This document shows, one piece after another, positions 47,534-57,024 of a stretch of DNA of 64,000 nt. The translations under genes were made by a program, and so were the position numbers. This stretch comes from Roseovarius sp. GTDB taxonomy: Bacteria; Pseudomonadota; Alphaproteobacteria; Rhodobacterales; Rhodobacteraceae. Location of the stretch: contig NZ_JAUCYU010000010.1 in assembly GCF_030373445.1 (NCBI RefSeq), forward strand, positions 124,001 to 188,000. Reading direction: 5' to 3'. The notes beneath the pieces are model-generated. The model did not search any database, had not been told where the DNA came from, and was given only the letters and a program-made list of their open reading frames with translations. Positions within the stretch are counted from its first letter, which is position 1; each line of letters begins with the position of its first letter.

Positions 47534-47684
47534 GGCGGGGCAGGGGGTGTCGCGGGCTCCGGGCCTTCGCGCGGGGCGCTTTCACGCTTTATCCGCAGGA
47601 AAGGGGTTTCTTGGATTGAACCTGCCCGCCTTTTCCGACATTTTGCGCGCGATTGCCAGCCCGGCGCAGACGGAGCCCCAGCCA

Positions 47685-48416
47685 ATGCCCGATTCAGACC
47701 CCGACAAGACCACCTTTCGCCGCGTTCTCCTGAAGATATCCGGCGAAGCCTTGATGGGGGACCAGGGGTACGGGCTACACCCGCCGACGGTCGAGCGCAT
47801 CGCGCAGGAGGTCAAGTCGGTCCACGACATGGGCGTCGAGGTCTGCATGGTGATCGGCGGCGGCAACATCTTCCGCGGGCTCCAGGGCTCGGCACAGGGG
47901 ATGGAACGCACCACGGCCGATTACATGGGGATGCTCGCCACCGTCATGAACGCGCTCGCCATGCAAAGCGCGCTGGAAGGGCTCGGCGTCTTCTGCCGCG
48001 TCATCTCGGCCATCCGCATGGACGAGGTCGCCGAACCCTACATCCGCCGCCGCGCCGTGCGCCACCTCGAGAAGAAGCGCGTCTGCATCTTCGCCGCCGG
48101 CACCGGCAACCCCTATTTCACCACCGACACCGCGGCCACCCTGCGGGCCAGCGAAATGGCCTGCGAGGCGATCTTCAAGGGCACCAAGGTCGACGGCGTC
48201 TACGACAAGGACCCGGTCAAGCATGACGACGCGGTCCGCTTCGACAACGTCTCCTACGACGAGGTGCTGGCCAAGCACCTCAAGGTGATGGATGCCAGCG
48301 CCATCGCGCTCGCCCGCGACAACAACCTGCCGATCATCGTCTTCTCCCTCGACGATCCGGGCGGCTTCCGCAGCATACTCTCGGGCAAGGGCACCTATAC
48401 AACGGTGCACGCCTGA
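47685..48416 (+). CDS. pyrH: Uridylate (UMP) kinase
   Basis: Phosphorylates UMP to UDP, feeding pyrimidine nucleotide and UDP-sugar pools. The 243-residue amino-acid-kinase-fold protein has [18 protein letters not shown] near residue 13, [11 protein letters not shown], and the UMP-binding [12 protein letters not shown]. It heads the run pyrH-frr-uppS-cdsA-dxr-rseP-bamA found in most proteobacteria. ATG 47685 follows a GGAG-like site; upstream in-frame codons run antisense to miaA and are rejected. Confidence 0.97.
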   Translation: MPDSDPDKTTFRRVLLKISGEALMGDQGYGLHPPTVERIAQEVKSVHDMGVEVCMVIGGGNIFRGLQGSAQGMERTTADYMGMLATVMNALAMQSALEGLGVFCRVISAIRMDEVAEPYIRRRAVRHLEKKRVCIFAAGTGNPYFTTDTAATLRASEMACEAIFKGTKVDGVYDKDPVKHDDAVRFDNVSYDEVLAKHLKVMDASAIALARDNNLPIIVFSLDDPGGFRSILSGKGTYTTVHA

Positions 48417-48465
48417 GGATAAAAAGGGTCGCAAGACCACCGACCGCAAGCAAGGATTCCACGAC

Positions 48466-49029
48466 ATGGCGGATGATTTCGAGCTCGACACAAACGATCT
48501 GCAACGCCGGATGGACGGTGCGATGCACTCGCTCCGGACAGAGTTCGCCTCGCTCAGAACGGGCCGCGCCTCGGCCAGCATGCTCGAACCCGTCCAGGTC
48601 GAGGCCTATGGCCAGATGACCCCGATCAACCAGGTCGGCACGGTGAACGTGCCCGAACCCCGGATGGTCACCATCAACGTCTGGGACAAGTCCCTCGTCA
48701 ACAAGGTCGAGAAGGCGATCCGCGAAAGCGGGCTGGGCATCAACCCCCAGATGAACGGCACGATCATCATGCTGCCGATCCCCGAGCTGAACGAGGAACG
48801 CCGCAAGGAACTGGGCAAGGTCGCCGGCCAGTATGCCGAACACGCCCGCGTCGCCATCCGCAACGTCCGCCGCGACGGGATGGACCAGATCAAGAAGGCC
48901 AAGTCCGACGGCATGTCCGAGGACGACCAGAAATTCTGGGAAGGCGAGGTGCAGGAGCTGACCAACCAGTATATCGCGGCGGTCGACGAGGCGCTCGAAT
49001 CCAAGCAAGCCGAGATCATGCAGGTCTGA
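48466..49029 (+). CDS. frr: Ribosome recycling factor
   Basis: Splits post-termination ribosomes together with EF-G. The 187-residue protein has [21 protein letters not shown] in its first third and the long three-helix bundle ([19 protein letters not shown]) that mimics tRNA. AAGGATT precedes ATG 48466. The uppS ATG starts one base after its stop, so they are co-transcribed. Confidence 0.97.
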   Translation: MADDFELDTNDLQRRMDGAMHSLRTEFASLRTGRASASMLEPVQVEAYGQMTPINQVGTVNVPEPRMVTINVWDKSLVNKVEKAIRESGLGINPQMNGTIIMLPIPELNEERRKELGKVAGQYAEHARVAIRNVRRDGMDQIKKAKSDGMSEDDQKFWEGEVQELTNQYIAAVDEALESKQAEIMQV

Positions 49030-49030
49030 T

Positions 49031-49771
49031 ATGGCAAAAGCGCGCGACACGCGGACAAACGACGCCCCCACCGGCCCCCGCCATGTCGCGATCATCATGG
49101 ACGGCAACGGCCGCTGGGCGCAGGCGCGCGGGCGGCCCCGGCTGTTCGGCCACCACGCCGGCGCCCGCCGCGTGCGCGAGATCGTCACCGCCTGTCCGGA
49201 CCTCGGCGTCAAGTACATGACGATCTTCGCCTTCTCCACCGAGAACTGGAAACGCACACAGACCGAGGTGGCGGGCCTCATGAGCCTCTTCCGCCGCTAC
49301 ATCATGAAAGAGATGCAGGACTTCGTGAAAGAGAATGTCCGCGTCCGCTTCATCGGCGACCGGCCCCGGCTCGACGCCAAGCTGCGCGCGCTGATGGACG
49401 AGGCCGAGCAGATGACCAGCCATTGCACCGGCACCAACCTGACCATCGCCCTCAACTACGGCGGCCGCGACGAGGTCTCCCGCGCCACCCGGCGGCTCGC
49501 GGAAGACGTGGCCTCTGGCCGCCTGAAACCCGAGGACGTGGATGAAGAAACGCTTCCAAAGTACCTCGACACTTGCGTTTTGCCCGATCCTGACCTCGTG
49601 ATCCGCACCAGCGGCGAAGCGCGGATTTCCAACTTCCTGCTCTGGCAGTCGGCCTATGCCGAGTACGAGTTCATCGACACGCTCTGGCCCGACTTCACCA
49701 AGGAAGTCTTCACCGAACTGCTGAAGGGCTACGGCGCCCGCGACCGGCGTTTCGGGGCCGTGACCGCATGA
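49031..49771 (+). CDS. uppS: Isoprenyl transferase (undecaprenyl diphosphate synthase)
   Basis: A cis-prenyltransferase that makes the C55 carrier for peptidoglycan and O-antigen. The 246-residue protein has IIMDGNGRWAQARG near residue 22 with the catalytic Asp, FAFSTENWKR, and the late LVIRTSGEARISNFLLWQ. An ATGA overlap with cdsA follows, indicating coupled translation. The N-terminal 15 residues are a basic extension. Confidence 0.96.
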   Translation: MAKARDTRTNDAPTGPRHVAIIMDGNGRWAQARGRPRLFGHHAGARRVREIVTACPDLGVKYMTIFAFSTENWKRTQTEVAGLMSLFRRYIMKEMQDFVKENVRVRFIGDRPRLDAKLRALMDEAEQMTSHCTGTNLTIALNYGGRDEVSRATRRLAEDVASGRLKPEDVDEETLPKYLDTCVLPDPDLVIRTSGEARISNFLLWQSAYAEYEFIDTLWPDFTKEVFTELLKGYGARDRRFGAVTA

Positions 49772-50547
49772 GCGACGCGCGGCAGTGGCATGACCTCGTG
49801 CCGCGCGTTCTCTCGGGCGTGGCGATCGGCGTGGCGGGGCTCGTCGCGCTCTGGCTCGGCGGCTGGGTCTTCACCATCGTCGCCTGCACCGTCTGCGGCC
49901 TCATGGCCTGGGAAAACGCGCGCATGTTCGCCGCCCCCGCGCCGATGCAGGACGGGGCGCTCGCGGGCGGGGCGCTGCTGCTTGCCGCGCTCCTGCCGGG
50001 CATCTTCGCCCTGCCGATCCTCGCGGCCTCGGCCGTCGTCACCGCCGCAAGGGCAGGGCGCGACAAGCCGCTCTGCTTCTGCGTCCACATCTGGATTCTT
50101 CTGGCCTGCCTCGCCCTCGTGGTGCTGCGCGGGCAGGCGGGTCTTGCCTCGATCCTCTGGCTGGTCGCCGTGGTCGTGGCCACCGACGTGGCCGGCTACT
50201 TCTTCGGGCGCAGCCTCGGCGGGCCGAAATTCTGGCCCGCGATCAGCCCCAAGAAAACCTGGAGCGGCACCATCGGCGGCTGGCTCGTCGCGGCCATCGC
50301 CGGCGCCGCCTTCGCCGGCCCGACCGGGGCAGGCTTCGCCCTCGTGCTGATCTCCGTCCTCGTGTCCTTCGCCTCGCAGATGGGCGACATCGCCCAGAGC
50401 GCGGTCAAGCGCCGGGCCGGGGTCAAGGACAGCTCCAACCTCATCCCCGGCCATGGCGGCGTCTTCGACCGGTTCGACGGGCTGCTCGGCGGCGCGGCCA
50501 TCGCCATGCTGCTCTGGGCCCTCAACGTGATCTCGCACACCGCATGA
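49768..50547 (+). CDS. cdsA: Phosphatidate cytidylyltransferase
   Basis: A 259-residue integral membrane enzyme that makes CDP-diacylglycerol from phosphatidate and CTP. It has about seven transmembrane helices and the conserved C-terminal signature SAVKRRAGVKDSSNLIPGHG followed by GVFDRFDGL, with catalytic acidic residues. It is overlapped by 4 bp at both ends (uppS before, dxr after), so the cluster is tightly packed. Confidence 0.95.
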   Translation: MSDARQWHDLVPRVLSGVAIGVAGLVALWLGGWVFTIVACTVCGLMAWENARMFAAPAPMQDGALAGGALLLAALLPGIFALPILAASAVVTAARAGRDKPLCFCVHIWILLACLALVVLRGQAGLASILWLVAVVVATDVAGYFFGRSLGGPKFWPAISPKKTWSGTIGGWLVAAIAGAAFAGPTGAGFALVLISVLVSFASQMGDIAQSAVKRRAGVKDSSNLIPGHGGVFDRFDGLLGGAAIAMLLWALNVISHTA

Positions 50548-51716
50548 AACGGATCTCGATCCTCGGTGCGACCGGCTCGATCGGTCAGAACACCATCGAC
50601 CTCGTCCGCCGCGACCCCGCGGGGTTCGAGGTGGTGGCGCTCACCGGCGGGCAGAACGTGACCCAGCTCGCGCAGGATGCCATCGCCCTCGACGCCGAGA
50701 TCGCCGTCACCGCCGACGAGACCCGCCTCGACGACCTGCGCGCCGCCCTGAAAGGCAGCAAGGTCGAGGCCGCGGCCGGCGAGACCGCCCTGATCGAGGC
50801 CGCGCAGCGCCCGGCGCAATGGGTGATGTCGGCCATCGTCGGTGCCGCCGGCCTGCGCCCCGGCCTCGCCGCGCTGGAGCAGGGCGCGACGCTCGCGCTC
50901 GCCAACAAGGAATCGCTCGTGGCCGCCGGGCCGCTTGTCATGAAGACCGCCCGCACCAATGGCGGCCGCATCCTGCCCGTCGACAGCGAGCATTCCGGCA
51001 TCTTCCAGGCGCTGAGGGGCGAGGATTCCGCCGCCGTCACCCGCATCATCATCACCGCCAGCGGCGGCGCCTTCCGCGACTGGCCGCTCGAGGATATCGA
51101 GCGCGCCACCCCCGAACAGGCCTCCACCCATCCCAACTGGGCGATGGGCCAGCGGATCACGATCGACAGTGCCTCGATGTTCAACAAGGCGCTGGAAATG
51201 ATTGAAGCGAGAGAGTTTTTCGGCTTCACCCCCGAGCAGATCGAGGTCCTGATCCACCCCGAATCCCTCGTGCACGCGCTGGTCGCCTATTGCGACGGCG
51301 GGATGATCGCCCATGTCGGCCCACCCGACATGCGCCATGCCATCGGCCACGCCATGTACTGGCCCGAACGCTACGCGCTGCCCGTCGAACAGCTCGACCT
51401 CACCGCCGTGGGCCAGCTCAACTTCCGCGAGCCGGACCTCCAGCGCTACCCCGTCCTCCGGCTCGCGCGCGAGGTGATGGAAGAGCGCGGCTTCTCCGGC
51501 GCGATCTTCAACGCCGCCAAGGAACGCGCGCTCGACCATTTCATCGCCGGGCATATCGGCTTCTGCGACATGTGCGACATCGTCGAGGAGGTGCTTGCCC
51601 GGCTCTCGTCAGAGGACAGCCTCACTTCTGCCGGCTTCACGCTTGAAACCGTGCTCGAGGCAGACCACCTCGCAAGAACCCGCGCAGACGACGTGGTAAG
51701 TGAAAGAACAAGGTAG
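50544..51716 (+). CDS. dxr: 1-deoxy-D-xylulose-5-phosphate reductoisomerase
   Basis: The second MEP-pathway enzyme; converts DXP to MEP with NADPH. The 390-residue protein has the NADPH-binding SILGATGSIGQNTIDL at its start. LANKESLVAAG, LPVDSEHSGIFQ and TIDSASMFNKALEMIEA follow, the latter with metal- and substrate-binding residues. It uses the product of dxs at 20 kb. It starts inside the cdsA stop (ATGA). Confidence 0.97.
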   Translation: MKRISILGATGSIGQNTIDLVRRDPAGFEVVALTGGQNVTQLAQDAIALDAEIAVTADETRLDDLRAALKGSKVEAAAGETALIEAAQRPAQWVMSAIVGAAGLRPGLAALEQGATLALANKESLVAAGPLVMKTARTNGGRILPVDSEHSGIFQALRGEDSAAVTRIIITASGGAFRDWPLEDIERATPEQASTHPNWAMGQRITIDSASMFNKALEMIEAREFFGFTPEQIEVLIHPESLVHALVAYCDGGMIAHVGPPDMRHAIGHAMYWPERYALPVEQLDLTAVGQLNFREPDLQRYPVLRLAREVMEERGFSGAIFNAAKERALDHFIAGHIGFCDMCDIVEEVLARLSSEDSLTSAGFTLETVLEADHLARTRADDVVSERTR

Positions 51717-51725
51717 GAGTTGCGC

Positions 51726-53078
51726 GTGGACCCGATGGCGATCATCCCCCAGTTTGGCGGCATTTTCATGACCGCGGTGGCGTTCATCGTCGCTCTGTCG
51801 ATCATCGTGGCGATCCACGAATACGGCCATTACATCGTCGGGCGCTGGTGCGGGATCAAGGCCGAGGTCTTCTCGCTGGGCTTCGGCCCGGTGCTTTTCT
51901 CGCGCACCGACCGGCACGGCACCCGCTGGCAGTTCGCGGCGCTGCCCTTCGGCGGCTACGTCAAGTTCATGGGCGACGCCAACGCCGCCAGCGGCACCGC
52001 CAGCGACGGCTACGAGGCCATGAACGCCGAGCAGAAACGCCATACCATGCTGGGCGCGCCGCTCTGGGCGCGTACCCTCACGGTCGCCGCCGGTCCGGTC
52101 TTCAACTTCATCCTCTCCATCATCGTCTTCACCGCCGTCATGATGGCCCAGGGCAAGGTGGCCAAACCCCTGGCCGTGGGCGAACTGACCGACCTTCCGG
52201 TCGAGGGGATCACCCTGCAGCCCGGCGACGAACTGGTCCGAATCGAAGGGCAGGAGGTGCCCGCCCGCGACGCCGAAAGCGGCGAGGGTTTCCAGGATTT
52301 CATCGACGCCCTGCCGCAGCGGGACCTGCTCGAATACGAGGTCCGCCGCGATGGCGACCTGGTCACCGTTCAGGGGCCGTACCCGATGCCGCCCCACGTG
52401 GTGCAGCTCTCGCCGCAATCGGCGGCCTACGACATCGACATGAAGCAGGGCGACGTCATCACCGCCGTCGATGACCAGCCGATCGTGTCTTTTGCGCAAC
52501 TCCAGGAACTGGTCGAAACCTCCGAAGGCCGCGTGCTTCAGCTCGACGTGTGGCGCGACGGCGAGACACTCGAGTTCGCCCTCGCGCCCCGCCGCGTGGA
52601 CGAGCCGCAGGACGAGGGCGGCTTCCGCACCCAGTGGCGCATCGGCATCGTCGGCGGCCTCGCCTTCGAGCCCGCCACCGAACGGCTTGGCCCCATCGAC
52701 GCGCTGGCCAACGGCACCGCGCAGGTCGGGCAGGTGATCTCGGGCTCGGTCTCGGGCCTCTACCACATGATCACCCGCCAGATCAGCAGCTGCAACATGT
52801 CCGGCCCCATCGGCATCGCCGAAGTCTCGGGCGCCATGGCCAGCCAGGGCATCTCGAACTACATCTGGTTCATCGCCGTCCTGTCCACCGCGGTCGGCCT
52901 CCTCAACCTCTTCCCGATTCCCGTGCTCGACGGCGGCCACCTGGTTTTCTATGCGTATGAAGCAGTTGCCGGGCGCCCGCCCAGCGAGAAGGCGCTGCGC
53001 ATCATCATGACCGTGGGCCTGGTCTTCGTCCTCTCGGTCATGGCGTTCGCGATCACCAACGATCTGTTCTGCCCCTGA
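51726..53078 (+). CDS. rseP: Site-2 intramembrane metalloprotease RseP
   Basis: A 450-residue S2P protease that cleaves anti-sigma factors and signal-peptide remnants in the membrane. The zinc motif VAIHEYGHYIVGRWCGI lies in TM1, two PDZ domains sit between (about residues 125-310), and NLFPIPVLDGGH near the C-terminus supplies the third ligand. GTG 51726 is chosen: AGGAG lies six bases upstream, whereas TTG 51720 is too close to it and ATG 51735 too far. It follows dxr by 9 bp. Confidence 0.95.
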   Translation: MDPMAIIPQFGGIFMTAVAFIVALSIIVAIHEYGHYIVGRWCGIKAEVFSLGFGPVLFSRTDRHGTRWQFAALPFGGYVKFMGDANAASGTASDGYEAMNAEQKRHTMLGAPLWARTLTVAAGPVFNFILSIIVFTAVMMAQGKVAKPLAVGELTDLPVEGITLQPGDELVRIEGQEVPARDAESGEGFQDFIDALPQRDLLEYEVRRDGDLVTVQGPYPMPPHVVQLSPQSAAYDIDMKQGDVITAVDDQPIVSFAQLQELVETSEGRVLQLDVWRDGETLEFALAPRRVDEPQDEGGFRTQWRIGIVGGLAFEPATERLGPIDALANGTAQVGQVISGSVSGLYHMITRQISSCNMSGPIGIAEVSGAMASQGISNYIWFIAVLSTAVGLLNLFPIPVLDGGHLVFYAYEAVAGRPPSEKALRIIMTVGLVFVLSVMAFAITNDLFCP

Positions 53079-53180
53079 CGCGGGGGCAGGGCGGCCCGCC
53101 ATGATTTCGCCCCAATCCAATCCGGATTCGCGTCACAATGCTGCGTCAGGTAACGCCTGAAACGAAGTAGGGGCAGGACC

Positions 53181-53306
53181 ATGCAACAGATCGTCAGCGG
53201 ATACCGCGGCATCAGCCTCCTGGTGAACGTCAACTGGGATCGGATTCTCTATCTCGCCACCATCGCGGTGGCGCTGCTCGCAGGGGCCTTTTTCGGCTCG
53301 ATCTGA
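53181..53306 (+). CDS. 41-residue single-span membrane protein between rseP and bamA
   Basis: A short ORF: MQQIVSGYRGISLLVNVNWD, then a hydrophobic helix of about 19 residues (YLATIAVALLAGAFFGSI). GGGGCAGGA stands about four bases before ATG 53181. The amphipathic start and single span suggest a small inner-membrane protein. Its position between a membrane protease and the outer-membrane assembly gene suggests an envelope role, but function is unknown. I believe related Rhodobacteraceae carry similar small ORFs. Confidence 0.65.
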   Translation: MQQIVSGYRGISLLVNVNWDRILYLATIAVALLAGAFFGSI

Positions 53307-53525
53307 GCGGCGCCCGCGCGGCGTCAAACCTGCCGTGCAACGCCCCGTTTCCAACCGGTTTCAACGTGCTTGACAGGCCCCGGCGCCCGCATGGGTTGCC
53401 GGGTATCGGGGCGCTTCTTGTCTTCCGTCCCGGAACATACACAAAATCTGCCCACACGCGCTTTGACAAGCCCAGAGAGAGAGGTTACTGACTTCCTATA
53501 CTGGGATGTCTGACTGGGTTTGCAA

Positions 53526-55850
53526 ATGAATGTCTTGAATGCGTGGCGAGACGTGCGCCAAGCACGCTTTTCCCTTAAGAGTTTCGTGGCACGGGGGCTG
53601 ATCGTTTTCGCGATCCTGCTGGCCAGCTTCGCCGCTCCGGACGACGCCTCCGCTCAGACCTACCGATTCACCTCCGTCTCGATCGAGGGCAACCAGCGTA
53701 TCGAACCCGGCACCATCCTGACCTACGCGGGGATTTCCCGCGGCCAGACGGTCTCGGCCGGGCAGCTCAACGACGCCTACCAGCGCATCGTCGACAGCGG
53801 CCTCTTCGAAACGGTCGAGATCGAGCCGCGCGGCAGCCAGCTTGTCATCCGGGTCCGCGAATACCCGACGATCAACAAGATCGCCTTCGAGGGGAACCGC
53901 AAGATCAAGGACGACAACCTGACCAGCATCGTCCAGAGCAAGTCGCGTCAGGTCTTCAGCCCCAGCCAGGCCGAGCGTGACGCCGCCAACATCTCGCAGG
54001 CCTATGTCGAGAACGGCCGCGTGGCGGCCCGCGTCACCCCCAAGATCATCCGCCGCAGCGACAACCGCGTCGACCTCGTCTTCGAGATTTTCGAGGGCAA
54101 GGGAATCGAGATCCAGCGCGTCAGCTTCGTCGGCAACAAGGTCTATTCCGACCGCCGCCTGCGCCGCGTGGTCGGCAGCAAGCAGGCCGGCCTCCTGCGC
54201 GCCATCGTCAACCGCGACACCTTCGTCGAGGGCCGCCTGCAATTCGACGAGCAGGTCCTCACCGATTTCTACCAGTCGCGCGGGTACGTCGATTTCCGCG
54301 TCACCGGCACCAATGCCGAGCTGGCGCGCGAGCGTGACGGCTACTTCGTCACCTTCAACATCCAGGAAGGCCAGCAGTTCCGCTTCGGGCGCATCACCAC
54401 CACCAGCGAACTCCCCGAGGCCAACTCGGCCGAGTTCCAGAACGTGCTGAAGATCAAGCCGGGCGTCGTCTATTCGCCCACGCTGGTCGAGAACTCCATC
54501 GCCCGGATGGAACGGCTTGCCATCAAGAAGGGCATCGACTTCCTGCGCGTCGAGCCCAACATCACCCGCAACGACCGCGCGCTCACGCTCGATGTCGAGT
54601 TCCGGCTGGTGCGCGGCCCCCGCGTCTTCGTCGAACGCATCGATATCGAGGGCAACACCACCACGCTCGACCGCGTGATCCGGCGCCAGTTCGACACCGT
54701 CGAGGGCGACCCGTTCAACCCGCGCGAAATCCGCGAAACGGCCGAACGCATCCGCGCCCTCGGCTACTTCAGCGACGCCGAGGTGAACGCCCGCGAAGGC
54801 TCGCGCCCCGACCAGGTCGTCGTGGATGTCGATGTCGAGGAAACCACCACCGGCTCGCTCACCTTCGGCGGCAGCTACTCCACCGACGCGGGCCTGGGCA
54901 TCTCCGTCGGCTTCCGGGAACGCAACTTCCTCGGCCGCGGCCAGACCCTCGCGGCCAACGTGTCGCTCTCCGGCGACCGCTCCAACTACTCGATCAACTT
55001 CATCGAGCCGGCCTTCCTCGGCCGTGACGTCGCCTTCTCCTTCTCGTCCGCCTATGTCGAGACGGACAGCGACAACAGCCTCTACGACACGACCTATGCC
55101 AACTTCCGGCCCGGCATCACCTTCCCGCTGGCCGAACGCTCCAGGATGACGCTCTACTACAGCGCCGCCTACTCGGACTTGGGCAACTACGCCGGCGCCT
55201 CTCCGACGCTTGCCGCAGAAGCGGCCCTCGGCGGCCAGGTCGCCAGCGCGATCGGCTACCGCTACGTGTTCGACAGCCGCGACAACGGCCTCAACCCCAA
55301 TGCCGGGGTCCTGATCGACACGGGGCTGGAATACGCCGGCCTTGGCGGCGACCAGGAATACCTGAAATCGACCTTGCGGGTGGTCGGCGAAACCCGCGTC
55401 CTGAACGAGGAAGTCACCCTGCGCGGCATCTTCGAGGCCGGCTCGATCGACTTCATGGGCGGCACCCGCGGCCGCGCCGTCGACCGGTTCACGCAGAAGG
55501 TCATCCGCGGCTTCGAGCCCAACGGCATGGGCCCGGTGCAGGCCGGCGAACACCTGGGCGGCAACCTCTTCGCCGCGGCCAAGTTCGAGGCGGAATTCCC
55601 GCTGGGCCTGCCGGCCGAGTTCGGCATCACCGGCGGTGCCTTCTACGACATCGGCTCGATCTGGAACGTCGACACCATCGTGCCCCCCGTGGCCCAGTCG
55701 GTCGGCTTCGAGCCGCGCCACGTGATCGGCCTCTCGCTGTTCTGGGAATCGCCCTTCGGCCCGATCCGGATGGACTTCTCCAAGGCCCTCCAGAAAGAGC
55801 CCGGCGACATCGAGCGCCAGTTCGACTTCTCGGTCAGAACGGACTTCTGA
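53526..55850 (+). CDS. bamA: Outer membrane protein assembly factor BamA
   Basis: The central subunit of the BAM complex. The 774-residue protein has an N-terminal signal region (to about residue 42, ending DDASA), five POTRA domains (each starting with a YRFTSVSIEGNQRIEPG-like strand, to about residue 420), and a 16-strand barrel. The barrel carries the VRGF-type motif as VIRGFEPNGMG, and the protein ends FDFSVRTDF, with the terminal Phe of outer-membrane proteins. ATG 53526 is used; TTG 53520 is two codons earlier. It is followed after two bases by skp. Confidence 0.97.
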   Translation: MNVLNAWRDVRQARFSLKSFVARGLIVFAILLASFAAPDDASAQTYRFTSVSIEGNQRIEPGTILTYAGISRGQTVSAGQLNDAYQRIVDSGLFETVEIEPRGSQLVIRVREYPTINKIAFEGNRKIKDDNLTSIVQSKSRQVFSPSQAERDAANISQAYVENGRVAARVTPKIIRRSDNRVDLVFEIFEGKGIEIQRVSFVGNKVYSDRRLRRVVGSKQAGLLRAIVNRDTFVEGRLQFDEQVLTDFYQSRGYVDFRVTGTNAELARERDGYFVTFNIQEGQQFRFGRITTTSELPEANSAEFQNVLKIKPGVVYSPTLVENSIARMERLAIKKGIDFLRVEPNITRNDRALTLDVEFRLVRGPRVFVERIDIEGNTTTLDRVIRRQFDTVEGDPFNPREIRETAERIRALGYFSDAEVNAREGSRPDQVVVDVDVEETTTGSLTFGGSYSTDAGLGISVGFRERNFLGRGQTLAANVSLSGDRSNYSINFIEPAFLGRDVAFSFSSAYVETDSDNSLYDTTYANFRPGITFPLAERSRMTLYYSAAYSDLGNYAGASPTLAAEAALGGQVASAIGYRYVFDSRDNGLNPNAGVLIDTGLEYAGLGGDQEYLKSTLRVVGETRVLNEEVTLRGIFEAGSIDFMGGTRGRAVDRFTQKVIRGFEPNGMGPVQAGEHLGGNLFAAAKFEAEFPLGLPAEFGITGGAFYDIGSIWNVDTIVPPVAQSVGFEPRHVIGLSLFWESPFGPIRMDFSKALQKEPGDIERQFDFSVRTDF

Positions 55851-55852
55851 AC

Positions 55853-56485
55853 TTGACCTGCCTGCGCGGCCTTGCTGTTGCGGCGGTTGCTCTGATCTGC
55901 CTCGGCCTGCCACGGGCCGGGGCGCAGGACCTCGGGATCATCCGCAGCGAAATCCTCGTCCTCGACCCCGAGCGGCTGTTCGAGCAGACCGAACTGGGCC
56001 AGCGGATGGTCGCCGATCACCAGGCCGAACGTGAAAAACTCGCCTCGCGCAACCGCCGGCTGGAAGCCGAGCTCGAGGCCGAGGAGAAGCGCCTGACCGA
56101 GCTTCGCGCGGAAACCTCGCCCGAGGAATTCCGCGACATGGCCGACGCCTTCGATGCCAAGGTGCAGGAAATCCGCCGCGACAGCGAACGCCGTGTCGTC
56201 GACCTTGAGCGCGACCGCGAGCGGCTCCCGATCCAGTTCCTGCGCGCCGTGGAACCCGTGCTCTCCGAGGTCATGCGCGAGGCCGGCGGCACCGTGGTGC
56301 TCGACGCCCGCACCGTGCTCTTCCGCACCGACGCGGTCGACGTGACCGAAACCGCCATCGCCCGCATCGACCGGGCCATCGGCGACAACCTGCCCGAGAG
56401 CGAGGGAAATACCGGCACCGACCCCGCGCCCTCCGACCCGGGCACCGACACCGGCACCGACCCCGCCACCGGCGACAGCGAGTAA
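55853..56485 (+). CDS. skp: OmpH/Skp-family periplasmic chaperone
   Basis: A 210-residue protein with a signal peptide (to about residue 24) and an Skp-like body. ILVLDPERLFEQTELGQRM and a long coiled coil (AELEAEEKRLTELRAE, RRVVDLERDRERL) form the tentacle structure that holds unfolded outer-membrane proteins. The last 30 residues are a Thr/Asp/Gly/Pro-rich tail not seen in E. coli Skp. The start is TTG 55853, two bases after bamA. Confidence 0.88.
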   Translation: MTCLRGLAVAAVALICLGLPRAGAQDLGIIRSEILVLDPERLFEQTELGQRMVADHQAEREKLASRNRRLEAELEAEEKRLTELRAETSPEEFRDMADAFDAKVQEIRRDSERRVVDLERDRERLPIQFLRAVEPVLSEVMREAGGTVVLDARTVLFRTDAVDVTETAIARIDRAIGDNLPESEGNTGTDPAPSDPGTDTGTDPATGDSE

Positions 56486-56554
56486 CCCCCGCGCTTGCCC
56501 AGCCGGGCCCCGCTTGGTAGGGAAACCGCACGCGACTTACCGAAAGGACCGACG

Positions 56555-57019
56555 ATGACCGAGCCGCTGACAACCGCGGATATCAACATGATCCAGCGGC
56601 TGATTCCCCATCGCTACCCGTTCCTTCTGGTCGACAAGGTGGTCGACATGAACGGCTACCAGTCGGCCCGCGGCATCAAGAACGTCACCATGAACGAGCC
56701 CCATTTCCAGGGCCACTTCCCGCAGAAGCCCATCATGCCCGGTGTCACCATGGTCGAGGCGATGGCCCAGACCGCCGCCGTCATGGTCGGCGCCCATCTC
56801 GGGCTGCAGGACAAGAACGTCCTGATCTACTTCATGTCGATCGAAAGCTGCAAGTTCCGCCGCATGGTCGAACCCGGCGACGTGCTGGCGCTCGACATCG
56901 AAACCCTGCGCGGCCGCCCCGGCGGCAAGGTCTGGAAGTTCCGCGGCGTGGCCACGGTCGAGGGGGACATGGCCTGCGAGGCCGAGTTCACCGCCATGGT
57001 CGACATGCCCAAGGAGTGA
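56555..57019 (+). CDS. fabZ: 3-hydroxyacyl-ACP dehydratase FabZ
   Basis: A 154-residue hotdog-fold dehydratase of fatty acid elongation. [13 protein letters not shown] is the start of the fold, and [20 protein letters not shown] holds the catalytic His and Glu. AAAGGA precedes ATG 56555. In most bacteria lpxD lies just upstream; here the 69-bp gap to skp contains no lpxD. It is 5 bp before lpxA. Confidence 0.97.
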   Translation: MTEPLTTADINMIQRLIPHRYPFLLVDKVVDMNGYQSARGIKNVTMNEPHFQGHFPQKPIMPGVTMVEAMAQTAAVMVGAHLGLQDKNVLIYFMSIESCKFRRMVEPGDVLALDIETLRGRPGGKVWKFRGVATVEGDMACEAEFTAMVDMPKE

Positions 57020-57024
57020 CCGGC

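Noticed and set aside
46640..48226. 528-codon plus-strand frame with a ribosome-site-like AAAAGGAAAAA before its ATG
   Set aside because: The start context is tempting, but the frame is antisense to miaA and out of frame with pyrH, both certain; the translation is Arg/Pro/Gln-rich without motifs.
53496..55913. 805-codon open frame antisense to bamA
   Set aside because: It mirrors bamA codon for codon, with a Val/Asp/Gly/Ala-biased composition and no recognisable motif. BamA on the other strand is certain.
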